Of a stretch of DNA of 64,000 nucleotides, positions 22,990-33,137 are shown one piece after another. The position numbers and the translations under genes were made by a program. Under the pieces are notes generated by a model. The model was given only the letters and a program-made list of their open reading frames with translations, did no database searches and was not told the origin of the DNA. Every line of letters starts with the position of its first letter. Positions within the stretch are counted from its first letter, which is position 1. This stretch comes from Porphyra umbilicalis (taxonomy: Eukaryota; Rhodophyta; Bangiophyceae; Bangiales; Bangiaceae). The stretch covers positions 35,842 through 99,841 of the forward strand of contig KV919052.1 of the NCBI GenBank assembly GCA_002049455.2, read 5' to 3'.

Positions 22990-23282
22990 CGCACGCGCGG
23001 ACACATGAGGCGCGCGGGGCGGCGGCACGTACGACGGCGGCGCACGCACGGCGGCACGCACAACGGCGGCGCACGCACGCACGGCGGCACGCACAATCGG
23101 TGTGCCCGCAACCGTGCGAAGGGGGTGCCCTGACGGACACTTGCCGGGGATGCGCCACACGAGGGCCACTACGGAAGCACGCGCAATCCGTGTGCACGCA
23201 CTCGTGCAGAGGAGAGGCCCTGACGGACACTTCCCGGGGATGGGACACACGGGGGCCAGTACGGAAGCACGCGCAATCGGTG
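22990..23282 (+). repeat. 90-bp satellite, left part (interrupted by a retrotransposon)
   Basis: After ACGGCGGCGCACGCACGGCGG-like lead-in repeats, AGCACGCGCAATC anchors at 23176 and 23266 are 90 bp apart. Each unit carries GGGTGCCCTGACGGACAC and GGGCCA-TACGGAAGC-like parts. The last unit stops at CAATCGGTG (23282), where the retrotransposon begins. Confidence 0.62.
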
Positions 23283-23407
23283 CTGCCGAGTTGAGCTTGC
23301 GGAGCCACGGGGTACCCCGCAAGGGCCGCCCAACAGACCGGTCGAGCGCGGGGCACCAACACTTCCTCACGTCGGGGGGGGGGGGGCTACTCCCCCCTCC
23401 CCGCATC
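23283..23407 (+). repeat. A1 terminal direct repeat of the YR retrotransposon
   Basis: GCCGAG-TTGAGCTTGCGGAGCC, CACGGGGTACC and CGAGCGCGGGGC recur in the same order at 26,998-27,122 (A2), with roughly 85% identity by eye. A G-run followed by a C-run closes each copy. Confidence 0.7.
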
Positions 23408-24022
23408 GACGACAACGATGAAACCCGCTCCGCGCCGGCAACCTGCACCGACCACGGGGCGCGGCGCGGTGCCTACCGAGGAGATCCGCTGGAATACTTC
23501 CAGCTTCCCCCGTGCGCGCGGACGATCTTCCCCTCCCCTTACTGGATGGAGACGCTCCGCTTCCGGGACGAATTCCCCCTCTCAGAGCCCTGCCCCGAGG
23601 CAGACGAGGCCAGGCACCTCACCATCATCGGCGCGTGGAGCAGTCGCATCCACAATGAGATCCTTGCCTTCACGAAGTCGACGGGCTACAACGATCCAAA
23701 AGAGCTACAAGCTCTCCTTCTCCTCTCTCGGGTATACAACGGCCAGCTCGCTGAGCTCTGCGCCGCCCGTTATGACATCCTCAAGGAGCCGGATGCGGTT
23801 ATCGCCGTTCAGGTCCAGAAGCGCATGCGTGCCCCCAAGGACACCCACGCCTCCCTGGCGCGCCGCAACCTCGACGTGGAGACCGTGCCCCTCCGCGACC
23901 GCGGCCTCAACAAAACCATTGTCGCCGCGCAGATCAAGAAGGTCAACGTCGAGGGGCACCGGCGGGGGAAGCGCGGGGGCGGGCGCAAGCGCGGGGATGG
24001 CGAAACTCCCCAAAAGGTGTAA
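23402..24022 (+). CDS. Gag-like protein of the YR retrotransposon
   Basis: The open frame reaches a TAA at 24020-24022. It is protein-like from about 23,470: PLEYFQLPPCARTIF, then helical segments (HLTIIGAWSSRIHNEIL, KELQALLLLSRVYNGQL, SLARRNLDVETVPLRD), then a basic Arg/Gly/Lys tail suited to nucleic-acid binding. The frame is open through A1 and the satellite, so the true start is unclear; the first internal ATG after A1 is near 23,548 (METLRFRDEF). No zinc knuckle is seen. Position ahead of RT and size suggest Gag; homology was not tested. Confidence 0.5.
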   Translation, partial: RIDDNDETRSAPATCTDHGARRGAYRGDPLEYFQLPPCARTIFPSPYWMETLRFRDEFPLSEPCPEADEARHLTIIGAWSSRIHNEILAFTKSTGYNDPKELQALLLLSRVYNGQLAELCAARYDILKEPDAVIAVQVQKRMRAPKDTHASLARRNLDVETVPLRDRGLNKTIVAAQIKKVNVEGHRRGKRGGGRKRGDGETPQKV

Positions 24023-24023
24023 C

Positions 24024-25943
24024 AAGGAGGATGCCCGTGGGGTGCCGCTCGCCCCATTTGCTGCCCAAGACGGCGCGACGGGCAACCCAAGGAGCGGCGC
24101 TGCGTCAAGTTTGCCACGGGCGCAGCAAGTCAGGGCTGCGGCCGATGCCTGGCGGGAGATTGGTGAATCCCGCTGGGTCAGGCGCGCCCTGCAGTTTGGC
24201 TTGCGGCACCCGTGGCTTACACCACGGGGCCGCGCTCTACGGCGGAGCCGCCCCTACCCCACCACCAAGAAGGACAGTGCCTTCGTGGCGGTGGAGCTGG
24301 AGCGGTGAGTGAAGGCAGGTTTCATCCGCCCGCTCGATGAGGTCGAGCGGAGGTCCGCGCCGTGTGTGTCCTCAGCCTTTATGAACTGGGTGCGGCCGCA
24401 TAAGCCGAGCCTGGTCGTGGACCTTCGGCAGGTCAACGATCACCTGGCGGACATCAGGTTCAAATACGAGGCGCTCTCGGAGTTTATGGCGGCGCTGGTG
24501 CCGTACGAATATCTGAGATCGTGGGACATCAAGGATGCGTACCACCACGTCTACATCCACCCCGACGACCGCCCGTACCTGACATTCACGATTGATGGTC
24601 GCACATTTGAGCCCGTCACCATGCCCCTCGGTCTTTCGGACGCCCCCTGACCCTGGACCAAGATCGTGAGGCCAGTCCTCGAGCACCTGCGGCAGTCAGG
24701 CTTCACCCTCGTCGGCTACGTGGAAGACCACGGTGCGGCGCCGCCGGGAGCGCGGCCGACGAGCAAGGCCGACGCGATCAAGGGCTTTGGGTTCGTCACC
24801 CAGCTCTACGACCGACTTGGGCTGACGCTGCACCTGTCAAAGGGCGAGCGCGGCGGCGCCCAGGAGCTCACTCTGCTGGGGTTCACCATCGACAAAACCC
24901 ACAACCAGGTGCGGTTGCCGAATGGGCGCCTCGCACGGCTACGCGGCACGGCGGCGGCGGTGTTGGCGTCGGTCAGCTCCAACAGGCAGTCAGTAAAGCG
25001 TAAGCCCATAGAACGTGTGGCTGGAATTATGGTGGCGGCAAGCCCAGCAATTCCCGTGGCGAGATTTTTCGCCAAGGCGATTTTCGACGATCTCGCACGG
25101 TCAACGGCTGCAAGGGGGCCGCACGCGGACTTTCGGCTGTCTCACCAGTCGGTGCGTGACTTGCGCTGATGGGCCAAATTTGGCCGCTCCGGTCATGGTC
25201 GCCCGCTTTGGCCGCGCGCCCCCGCCCGCACCCTCCATACCGACGCGTTGGACTTCGGTTGGGGCGGCGTCGCCGACGCCACGACCCCGGTCCGGAATGT
25301 TTCTGCCGGCGCCGAGTGCGACTGGCACATAAACCTCAAGGAAGTGGCGGCCATTCGCTTCACGCTGACGGCGCTCGCCCCGACGTTCGACCCGGGCGAC
25401 GTCATCCGGGTTGTGATCGACTCTCGTGTCGCTCTCGCCTTCGTCAACTCGCTCGTCTCTCGGTCGACCGCCCTCTGCGACGAGGTGCGGCGCCTGTACA
25501 CCGTCGTGCAGCGCCTAGGCGTCACCCTGGACGCGAAATGGATCCCGACGGCGGCCAACGTGTGGGCGGACCGGTTGAGTCAGACGAAGGAATCGACTGA
25601 CTGGTCCTTGGAACCGCCATTCTTCAGCGCCCTGGATTCCTCGTACGGGCCGCACGCCGTCGGGCGGTTTCCGGCGGCGCTGCAGCCCTTCGACGGATCG
25701 CCCGTCTTAGACCTCCTCCCGCTTCCCCAGCACGCCACGTGGGCGCGCGTCAACAACTGGGTCAACCCCCCCTTCTGCTCCATCCCGCTGGCGCTGAACC
25801 TGATCAAGCAGGAGCGGGTCACGGCGATGGTGGTGGTCCCGGTGTGGCGGGACCAGGCGTGGTGGCGCCCGGCGTGGCTGCAATCGCACGAGGGGTGCTA
25901 CCTGCCGCGGCGGGCGGGTTCGTACTTCTCCGGGGCGGCCGCA
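24024..25943 (+). pseudogene. Reverse transcriptase-RNase H polyprotein of the YR retrotransposon
   Basis: A single frame carries RT and RNase H, interrupted by three TGA codons (24306-24308, 24648-24650, 25167-25169). RT motifs: KPSLVVDLRQVN, SWDIKDAYHHV with the first catalytic Asp, MPLGLSDAP, and YVED in place of the usual YVDD. RNase H follows as LHTDALDFGWGGVAD, INLKEVAAIRF, VIDSRVALAFVN and ANVWADRLSQ. Then comes a WVNPPF-containing segment common after RNase H in this group; it resembles motif IV of adenine methyltransferases, but I do not claim activity. It overlaps the Gag end in another frame. The 24648 TGA replaces the Arg expected after GLSDAP. Confidence 0.8.
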
Positions 25944-26084
25944 GCGCAGGGACTCCGGCCTCACTGGCGGGTGTGTGCCCTCCGGTTCATACGCGGCGGG
26001 CGGGGCACGCCGCCGCCGCCTGGTCAAAAAGGGCGACGGCGATTGGTCACAACACTTTTTGCCACGGCCCCGGCGCGGCCACTG

Positions 26085-26948
26085 CCGCGGGGATGCTGGC
26101 CAACCAGCTTGCTGAGTCCACCCACGACGCCTTCGCGACCAAGGGGTGTGCGGTTTTCGACTTTTGTCAAGCTACAGTGATCTCTCATTGCCCACAACCA
26201 CCGAGGTGGTCGCGTGCTACGTCGGCGAGCCTTATGAGCGCGGCACCGTCGCCCCGGCGACCGTCCAGAATAACCTGACGCCGATCAATTCCGTGCACGC
26301 CCTCCTCCAGCTCCCAAAGCCGGCGGTCGGGCCTCTGCTCATGACGGTGCGGCACGCCTTCGCGCACCAGCCCGCCGATGCCACCGGCGGGCTCCGAGAC
26401 AAGCGCGTGGCCCTGCCAGCGGCCGTCCTGCTGCGCTTGGTGGGGCTGGTCAAGATGTGACCCTCCTGCAGTCGTCGCTACTCACCCAAGTTGCCAACTA
26501 CAAGCACGGCGCCCGCGCCAATCGCGAGCGCCTGGTGCTCGGCGTGTTCTGGCGCGCGATAGAAAGGCGAGACGGGGCGTTTGACCAGGTGCGCGACCAC
26601 GTCGCCGCCATGGCGCTGGCCGGCGCCGCGCCGGAGCAGTACCTTTTTACCCCGCTCAGCGACAAGATCCCGCTCCCCACCGAGGTGGCGACGGCGTGGA
26701 TGCGGGGGGGGCTCTACCTCCTCAACGTGCAAGCGCCACCGGGATACCTCTACTCCGGGCACTCCCACCGCGTGGGCACCGCGACCAGCGCCCGCGCTAT
26801 TGGCTGCCAGCTCGACGCTATCGCCACGCTGATCGGTATGCGTAAAAAGAGCACTACCACGGTGTTGGCACATTATGTCGACGCCCTGGCGGAGCCAGAC
26901 GACGCCTGTCTGGAACTCTACGACCATTACGTCGTCTACCGACTTTGA
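26085..26948 (+). pseudogene. Tyrosine recombinase of the YR retrotransposon, frameshifted
   Basis: The N-terminal core-binding part reads LAESTHDAFATKGCAVFDFC in one frame, shifts near 26,155 to LPTTTEVVACYVGEPYERGTVAP, and shifts again near 26,457 to the catalytic part. The last segment (to TGA or TAA at about 26,948) has GHSHRVG (H-x-x-R box) and TVLAHYVDAL with the likely nucleophilic Tyr. The residue after the helix is Met where Trp or His is usual. Such recombinases integrate the circular cDNA. Assignment rests on the HxxR...Y layout and position after RNase H. Confidence 0.72.
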
Positions 26949-26976
26949 GCGGCGCCTTCTCCATTGATGGCCTCAA

Positions 26977-27122
26977 AAGGACGCCAGCCCGACGGGGTAT
27001 GGCCGAGATCAGCTTGCGGAGCCACGGGGTACCGCGCAAGGGCCGCATAACCGACCGGCCGAGCGCGGGGCGCCAGCACTCTCTGTCGTAGGGCGAAGGG
27101 GGGCTATTCCCCCCCCCCAGCA
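26977..27122 (+). repeat. B1-A2 internal repeats of the YR retrotransposon
   Basis: B1 (about 26,980-26,998, GCCAGCCCGACGGGGTA) is directly followed by A2, which copies A1. The joined B1-A2 block after the recombinase gene is the arrangement expected for Ngaro/PAT-like elements. Confidence 0.62.
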
Positions 27123-27487
27123 ACGCCGGGAAGCGCACTCGGGCAGCTGCCCGCGTTGCGCCTGCGGGCGCCCCGCCGCCGGTCGACGGCCGGGGGCATA
27201 TCTCCCCCGGTCGGCGGCCGAGGAGACTCGAGGGGACACAGGTAAGCACTTTCCAGTCTCACCCGACCTCCCTCCACACCACTCGCCCCTCGTTCCCCTA
27301 CTCCTCGTCTGATCGTCGATGTTGGCGTCAGCCTGCCTCTTTCCCAGTCTGGTTCCCCTTTGGGTTCCTTGACAGAGTAGAGGGGCTCGGGCGGTGGAAC
27401 CGCTCCCGCAGACCAACGACCTGCATGACACGACGCGACATGCCGCTTAGCATAGTAATTAAATTGACAGTTCATTGGCAACACTAG
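27123..27487. other. Retrotransposon 3' region between A2 and B2
   Basis: About 365 bp of mixed sequence with a short CCCCCGGTCGGCGGCCG-type inverted motif near 27,200. No gene seen. Confidence 0.4.
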
Positions 27488-27508
27488 GGCGCCGGCCCGA
27501 CGAAGTAA
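27488..27508 (+). repeat. B2 terminal repeat of the YR retrotransposon
   Basis: GGCGCCGGCCCGACGAAGTA matches B1 at 16 of 20 positions and abuts the resumed 90-bp satellite. Confidence 0.5.
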
Positions 27509-27770
27509 GCACGCACCCGTGCGGAGGGGGTGCCCTCACGGACACGTCCTGGGGGTGGGCCAGACGAAGGCCGTCACGGAAGCACGCGCAATCGGTGTGC
27601 ATGCAACCGTGCGGAGGGGGTGCCCTGACGGACATTTCCTGGGGGTGGGCCACACGGGGGGTAGAACGAAAGCACGCGCAATCCGTGTGCACGCACCCGT
27701 GCGAAGGGGGTGCCCTGACGGGCACTTCCTGGGGGTGGGCCACACGGGGGCTAGTACGGAAGCTCATCCG
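27509..27770 (+). repeat. 90-bp satellite, right part
   Basis: AGCACGCGCA anchors at 27581 and 27671 are 90 bp apart. Units repeat GTGCGGAGGGGGTGCCCT, GACGGACAT/C and TCCTGGGGGTGGGCCA. A further unit lies at about 29,700-29,830. Confidence 0.65.
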
Positions 27771-28190
27771 GTCTAACGGAATTGCTTCGGGACGATCCGA
27801 TGGGCTGACTCGGGTTACTCAGGAAAATCAGGCGTATCCGGGCACGTCGCGCAATGGATTTGATTGCCAATGAAGCCCGTGTGCGGGACCCGAGCGCATA
27901 CTTTATGATCACGGATGACAGCCCGTGACCACCGAACCTGAACCGATATCGACGCGAAGCGTTTCGGTCGGCTGTTGCTCAGCTTTCTGAAGCGCACGGG
28001 TGGAGATGCAGAGGCGCAGGGGTGCCCCAGAGGGTCCATTTCATGAACTTTCCCGAGAAGTGATCATCTACCTACGATAACGGGCTCCCTGCATAGCTCT
28101 TCAAAAATGACGCACCTTTTGCGCTGCTCAAAAATGACCTCAGCGCAGCCGTTTCGACGTTATATTTCGTCAAAGGGGCGTCACAAATAA
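27771..28190. repeat. Satellite-adjacent module and undefined sequence
   Basis: 27,771-27,882 (TCTAACGGAATTGCTTCG ... GCGCAATGGATTTGATTGCC) recurs at about 29,823-29,945 and partly at 30,575-30,660, where it leads into macro-repeat leader type B. The rest to 28,190 holds nothing I can name. Confidence 0.45.
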
Positions 28191-28226
28191 CATTTATTTC
28201 ACGATACGGCGCTTCTGTGCGCCTCC

Positions 28227-28568
28227 TTATTGTGCTTGATGTCTCCTCAGTACGGCGTTGAGATGCCTACGACCCAGTTTGTGGGCCGTCAGAGTCGCTA
28301 TGGAATCAAACTCTCTCTCACACTTCGCACAAAAAGGTCTTCCAGCCGGTGCTGCTACACGATTACAATGTGTTCGGCTACGAAGATGACAATACGACGA
28401 AACTTTGCTGTTGCAAGCCATCTCGCACGTCCGACACCGCCACACAGGCGGGCAGATTTTCATTTTTCGTCTATTATCTTGTCTCGCCGCGTGCGCTAGC
28501 ACCGCTCGCGCCGTCCGTACGCGCAGAGGGGCCACGGCACGGCGCGCCTCTCCGCAACACCCCCCCAT
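28227..28568 (-). CDS. Small protein with two U1/matrin-type C2H2 zinc fingers
   Basis: A 113-residue frame starts at ATG 28568-28566. Two fingers share the spacing C-x2-C-x12-H-x5-H: Cys45, Cys48, His61, His67, and Cys80, Cys83, His96, His102, with aromatic or hydrophobic residues at the expected core positions. This longer His-His spacing is typical of U1-C/matrin/JAZ-type fingers, which often bind double-stranded or structured RNA; any such role here is inference. An AATAAA lies on the minus strand at 28198-28193, about 30 bases past the stop. Codons are far less repetitive than in the flanks. It could be the last exon of a longer gene, since the frame upstream is open apart from one stop. 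Confidence 0.55.
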   Translation of the reverse strand: MGGCCGEARRAVAPLRVRTARAVLAHAARQDNRRKMKICPPVWRCRTCEMACNSKVSSYCHLRSRTHCNRVAAPAGRPFCAKCEREFDSIATLTAHKLGRRHLNAVLRRHQAQ

Positions 28569-29162
28569 CGCGCCGTCCGAGGCGGCGCGTGGGGCCGGCG
28601 GTGGGGCGCCGCCGCCGTCGGAATTGGTAACCCCCGCCCCACCGGCCGCCCCCCCGTGTCGGAGTGGCGGCGCCGGGGAGCCCGCCTTCCGCCCAGCGGC
28701 GGCGCCCGGCGCGCCGTTTGAGGCGGCTCATTGGGCCGGCAAGAGGTCACCGCTGCCGTCGGAAATGGCATCCCCTGCCCCACTGGCCGTCCCTTCGTGT
28801 CGAAGTGGCGGCGCCGGGGAGCCCGCTTCCCGCCCAGCGGGAGCGCCCGGCGCTAGCAGGAGCCGCCTGCCCGCCAAGTCAGAAAGCGGCAGGGACAGTG
28901 GGGGCGTCGGGTTCACCACCATGGGCAGCGCCGAGTCGCCGCCCGCCATCGCGTCCACCAATGGGAAGTGCGCTGGAAGCGGGGACGGGGGCCGGCTGGT
29001 GGTGGGGGCAGTGCCCAGCGGAGGGGGAGTGCCCGGCGCAGGCAGGGCACCCAACGGGGGCAGGTCGCCCCACCACTCCCCCACGTCGCAGGGGTCGGGA
29101 GAGCCGCGGCGATTTGCGCACACGCGCCTGTGGTCGTCACCACCGGGGTCGGCGGCGGCCAT
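28569..29162 (-). pseudogene. Pro/Ala-rich upstream reading frame, possibly the 5' part of the zinc-finger gene
   Basis: An ATG-initiated frame (29162) is in phase with the zinc-finger frame and separated from it by a single TGA at 28730-28728. It contains an imperfectly repeated segment (AGSPAPPLRH-G-A-GAG) flanking the stop. The opposite strand is also open for 333 codons because of GC-rich composition, so coding is uncertain. If the TGA is a mutation or lies in an intron, the protein would be about 310 residues with fingers at its C-terminus. Confidence 0.25.
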
Positions 29163-30650
29163 GGCGTCTTCGGGGGTGTGTGGGCTGGAAGTGGGAACGG
29201 AGGCGGGAACACCTGCGTTGACGGGGGGAGGGGAGAGCGCGGATGCGCTGGCACTACAGCTTTTGCTGAGGAGTTGGGTCGGACGCTGCCGTCATATATG
29301 CAGGCGTTGCGGAGCTCCAGGCCGTTCTAGGCACCCCTGGCAACGCGAGATGCAGCGAATGCCCGTAGGCTTGCCGCAGCACAGGTCCGTAGACACGCCT
29401 CAGTAGGAGGCCACAGCAAAGATGGAAGCATCCGGTGCACCAATAGAAACATCTATTTGAATTTTGGTGACACGTACCACGGTCAATGGCTCCATCTAGG
29501 AGATCATCCATTGGATGTCACAATCGTAGTGCACGCGCCCATGCAGGCAGGGTGTCATAAAAGTCGGGCGGCCCACGTCGGCCACGGATTTATCGCTCGT
29601 GTCTTGATTGTACCCTTCATTCAATGTCCAGTTGGTTCACGCTGTACGCTCGGGGATGATTTTGAAAGGCCCTTGCAGGTCTTCATGTATTCCCCCCATG
29701 ACGGCGGCGCACGCATGCATGGCGGCACGCACATTCGGTGTGCACGCACTGGTGCGGAGGGGGTGCCATGACGGACGCTTCCTGGGGGTGGGCGACACGG
29801 GGGCTAGTTCGGTAGCCCATCCGATCTAACGGAATTGCTTCGATACCATCCGGTGGGCATAGTTGGTTTACTTGGTGAAGTCAGGGGTATCCGGGCACTT
29901 CGCGCAATGAATTTGACTGCCACGGCGCCCGTCTGTGGGATAGTCGGTACCGGCGGGCCCAAGGCGCCCGCAAATCCTACCCATCGAGATTGTCATCAGG
30001 ATTGTATTTCCCACGGGGCCGCGTGATTTATAGAGTTGGGAGGAAGAAAGAAGATTGGGGCAGTCAAGTAACCGAGGAATTGCCCTCATAGGCCCCACAG
30101 GCGCGAATTTCCAGCGTGGTCAGACGGCTACGGGACCCGGCTCATTCGACAGCTCGCAAAAAAACACGTCCCTTTTGCGCTGCTCAGAATCGGTCATACT
30201 GCAGCCGTTCCGGAGATACAGGCGGTCAAAGGGTCACAAACAGGTGCCTCCAGGGACTTGAATCGACGAAAGGGCAGGGAGAGGGCGTCGTCGGTCGAGG
30301 TCGTGCTGCGCTGTCGAGAGTGCCAAGCGGCGCTGTGCGGAGCCAAAGTGCGGGCCCAGGGCCGTGGTGTGTACCGTTATGCTTCCTTGGCAGCAAATTC
30401 GGAGTGGAACGACTGGAACCCCCCGTGATTGGCAGGTAAATTCCAGAACGCGCCCATAGATTAGCTTGAACACAGATCGATGTCGCAAAACCGTTGGCAA
30501 GGCTGGTGACTGCAAAGAGTGAGCTTTCGGGCAGCACGCTGTAACAATGACTTGAGTAATTGCTATTTCGCAACGATAGGGCTTAGTCAGTTTACTTGGG
30601 AACTTCAGGGGTATCAGGGCACGTTGCGCAATGGATTTGATTGCCACCGC
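29163..30650. repeat. Mixed remnants: one 90-bp satellite unit and macro-repeat leader pieces
   Basis: 29,163-29,690 has no identifiable feature. 29,700-29,830 is a satellite unit with its ACGGCGGCGCACGCATG lead-in. 29,880-30,200 is a macro-repeat leader type B (GGTACCGGCGGGCCC, then CAGACGGCTACGGGACCCGG and GTTCCGGAGATACAG). 30,240-30,570 holds nothing recognisable. Confidence 0.45.
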
Positions 30651-31009
30651 GCCCGTTTGTGAGATAGTCGGGACCGGCGGGCCCCAGGCGCCCGCAAATC
30701 CTAGCCAGTAACATTGTCATCAAGGTTGTATCTCTTCACAGACCCTTTTTTTTTTACTGGCCGAACGACTACGGGACCCAGCTCAATCGATAGCTTGCAA
30801 ACATTTGCCCATCCCCCCCCCATTGCCCCGTATGCGCTGCTCAAAATTGTCCGTAGGGCAGCCGTTCCGGAGATACAGAGCCTCGAAGAGAGAGAAAAAC
30901 TTCGTCCAGGCGGTCAGAATCGGCTACTTTTCGAAAGAGAGAATACTTTGTTCTCTGTTGTGAGGACAGATGATTGTGGCGCGGACTGAGATGCCGGGGG
31001 AGACGCGGC

Positions 31010-31200
31010 CCTCCCCCCCGGACCCCCCCACCCCGCCACTCGGCGGCCGGGGGGGAGGTGGCCCTCCCCCCCGGAACCCCCCACCCCGACACCCGACCCC
31101 GCCACCCGGCGGCCGGAGGGGCGGTGGCCCTCCCGCCCGGAGCGAGCCGCCCACCCCGCCACCAGGTGGCCTCCCCACTACCTTACTCCGGCACCCCGCA
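31010..31200 (+). repeat. GC hairpin minisatellite
   Basis: The unit at 31047-31074 is a perfect foldback: CCGGGGGGGAGG, a TGGC loop, then the complementary 12 bases. Confidence 0.62.
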
Positions 31201-31378
31201 GCCGGTGGAAAGGCGCCCTCGCGCTTCGCCGCTCGCAGTCAAGCTGGCGTTCGGACCGACGTCCTTGCGCTGCGCTGCTCGCCGGAAATCTGGGTCGTCC
31301 CGATTTTCTTCTTTTCAAAACCATTTAGATCACTGTAACACAGGCGTTCATTTCGACGGCCTCGCGCTGCGACGCTCG

Positions 31379-31795
31379 CGAATCTGGATGTGTTTGATCC
31401 GGGCGTGCAGGCAGTTCCTTAGAATGTTTGTTGTCCGAATGCGCTGAAAGTCGACGCCGTAGCGAACTCCATTTGTTTGCCAATGTAGCCCGTGTGCGAA
31501 ACCCGGTCGCGGCCATCCCACTGGGATGTATTTGATCCGGGTGTGCATCCAGGTCCTTAGAATGTTTGCGGTCGGAACGCGCTGAAAATCTGGGCGCTCG
31601 CGCAATCGATTTGTTTGCCAATGTAGCTTGTGTGCAAACCCAAATTGCGGCCATCCGACCGAGATGCCTTTGATCCGTGCGGCGTGCAGGTCCTTAGACT
31701 GTTTGTGGTCGGAATGCGCTGAAAATCGGGGCCGTCGCGCAATCCATCTGTTTGCCATTGTAGCCCGTGTGCGAAGTCTGATCGCGGCCATCCCA
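31379..31795 (+). repeat. 138-bp tandem repeat, three units
   Basis: GATCCGGGCGTGCAGGCAG near 31,396 recurs near 31,535, and as GATCCGTGCGGCGTGCAGG near 31,670. The block ends at CCCATTGGTGGG. Confidence 0.62.
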
Positions 31796-32174
31796 TTGGT
31801 GGGCTGTACAGGCGCATGTGGCCCACGGCAAGCTGTACATAAAGGAGCTAGGTAGGACCCGCGCGGGCTCTGGGAGCCCACTGTAAAGCGACGCGCATTT
31901 TCTCACATGCCCCACAGACGCGTTTTCATAAAATCGCCGGACGATTACGTGCCCTAGCTCATTCAATTGCTTGCAGACCTTTCCACATGCCTCCCCGCCC
32001 TCCCCCATTCGCGCTGCTCAGATTTGTCCGTTGGTCAGCCGTTCCTGTGATACAGAGCGCCGAAGAAAGAGAAAAAGTGCCTCCAGGCAGATAGAATCGG
32101 CTACTTTTCCAGAGAGAGAACATTTCGTTTGCCGTTCTGAGAATGAATGATTGTGGCGCGGCCTTATATGCCAA

Positions 32175-32715
32175 GGGAGGGGCGGCCCATCCCCCCGGAC
32201 CCCCCCACCCGCCACGCGGCGGCCGGAGGGGAAGGCGGCCCTCCTCCCCGGACCCCCCCCACCCCGCCACCCTGCGGCCGGAGGCGAGGCGGCCCTCCCC
32301 CCCGGACCCCACCCACCCGCCACCCGGCGGCCGGGGGGAGGCGGCCCCCCACCCCGGACCCCCCCACCCCGCCGCCCGGCGGCCCCCCAACCTTACCACC
32401 AAGCAGCCGGTGGGAAGGCGCCCTCGCGCTGCGCCACTCGCCGTAACGCTGGCGTCGGTACTGTGCAGTATGCCTTCAAGGTCATTCAGACTGAAAGCGA
32501 TGCGATAGAATCCGCAGATGGATGCTGGGGGAGGGGAGGCCATCCGTCCCGGACCCCCCCCACCCCGCTTACCGGTGGCCGGGGAGGAGGCGGCCCTCCC
32601 ATTCGGACCCCTCCCACCTCGCCACACGTCGGCCGGGGGGAAGGCGGCCCTTCCCCGCGGACCCCCCCACCCCGTCACCCGGCGGTTCCCTCACCCCGCC
32701 ACCGAGAAGCCGGTG
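32175..32715 (+). repeat. GC hairpin minisatellite, two tracts split by a 46-bp-type segment
   Basis: Hairpin tracts at 32,175-32,410 and 32,525-32,715 are separated by CCCTCGCGCTGCGCCACTCG and a short unique segment (GTACTGTGCAGTATGCC), an arrangement repeated at 34,795-35,475. Confidence 0.6.
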
Positions 32716-33078
32716 TGAAGACGCCCTCGCGCTGCGCCGCTCGCCGGAACTCTGGGCGTTCCCGAAAATCCTCTGATGGCACCAACTTGGCGGACGGAAA
32801 GTCACGCGTTTACTTCGACGGCCTCGCGCTGCGCCGCTCGCCAAAACTCTGGGCCGTCCCCAAAAACCTCTGTTTATTCCAATGCGGGAAACTGTAAGGC
32901 TGGCGATCATTTCGACGGCCTCGCGCTGCGCCGGTCGTGGTTTTGGATGGGGTTGATCCGGGCGTGCGCGCAGGTCCTTAGAATGTTTGTGGTCAAAATG
33001 CGCTGAAAATCTGGGCGCTCGCGCAATCCATTTGTTTGCCATTGTAGCCCGAGTGCGTCACCCGATCGCCGGCGTCCC

Positions 33079-33137
33079 ATTGGTGGGCTGCACAGACAGA
33101 CAGATATTCATGTGGCCCACTGCGAGCTTTATATAAA
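33079..33137 (+). promoter_or_regulatory. CCAAT/TATA-like module of a macro-repeat unit
   Basis: ATTGG at 33079-33083 and TATATAAA at 33130-33137, spaced 46 bp. A type-A leader with the GGGCTC-TGA-GAGCCC stem-loop follows. Confidence 0.37.

Larger units (their letters stand above)
23283..27508 (+). mobile_element. Tyrosine-recombinase retrotransposon (DIRS/Ngaro-like), 4.2 kb
   Basis: Coding order is Gag-like, reverse transcriptase, RNase H, then a tyrosine recombinase, typical of YR retrotransposons, which integrate a circular intermediate and leave no target duplication. Split direct repeats are present: A1 at the left end, B1 joined to A2 after the recombinase, and B2 at the right end. 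The 90-bp satellite breaks at CAATCGGTG and resumes at GCACGCACCC, so the element sits cleanly inside one satellite unit. Three TGA stops and two frameshifts make it defective. Confidence 0.82.

Noticed and set aside
22990-23290. 90-bp satellite as an LTR of the YR element
   Set aside because: It lies outside the element on both sides and continues across the empty site; the element has its own A/B repeats.
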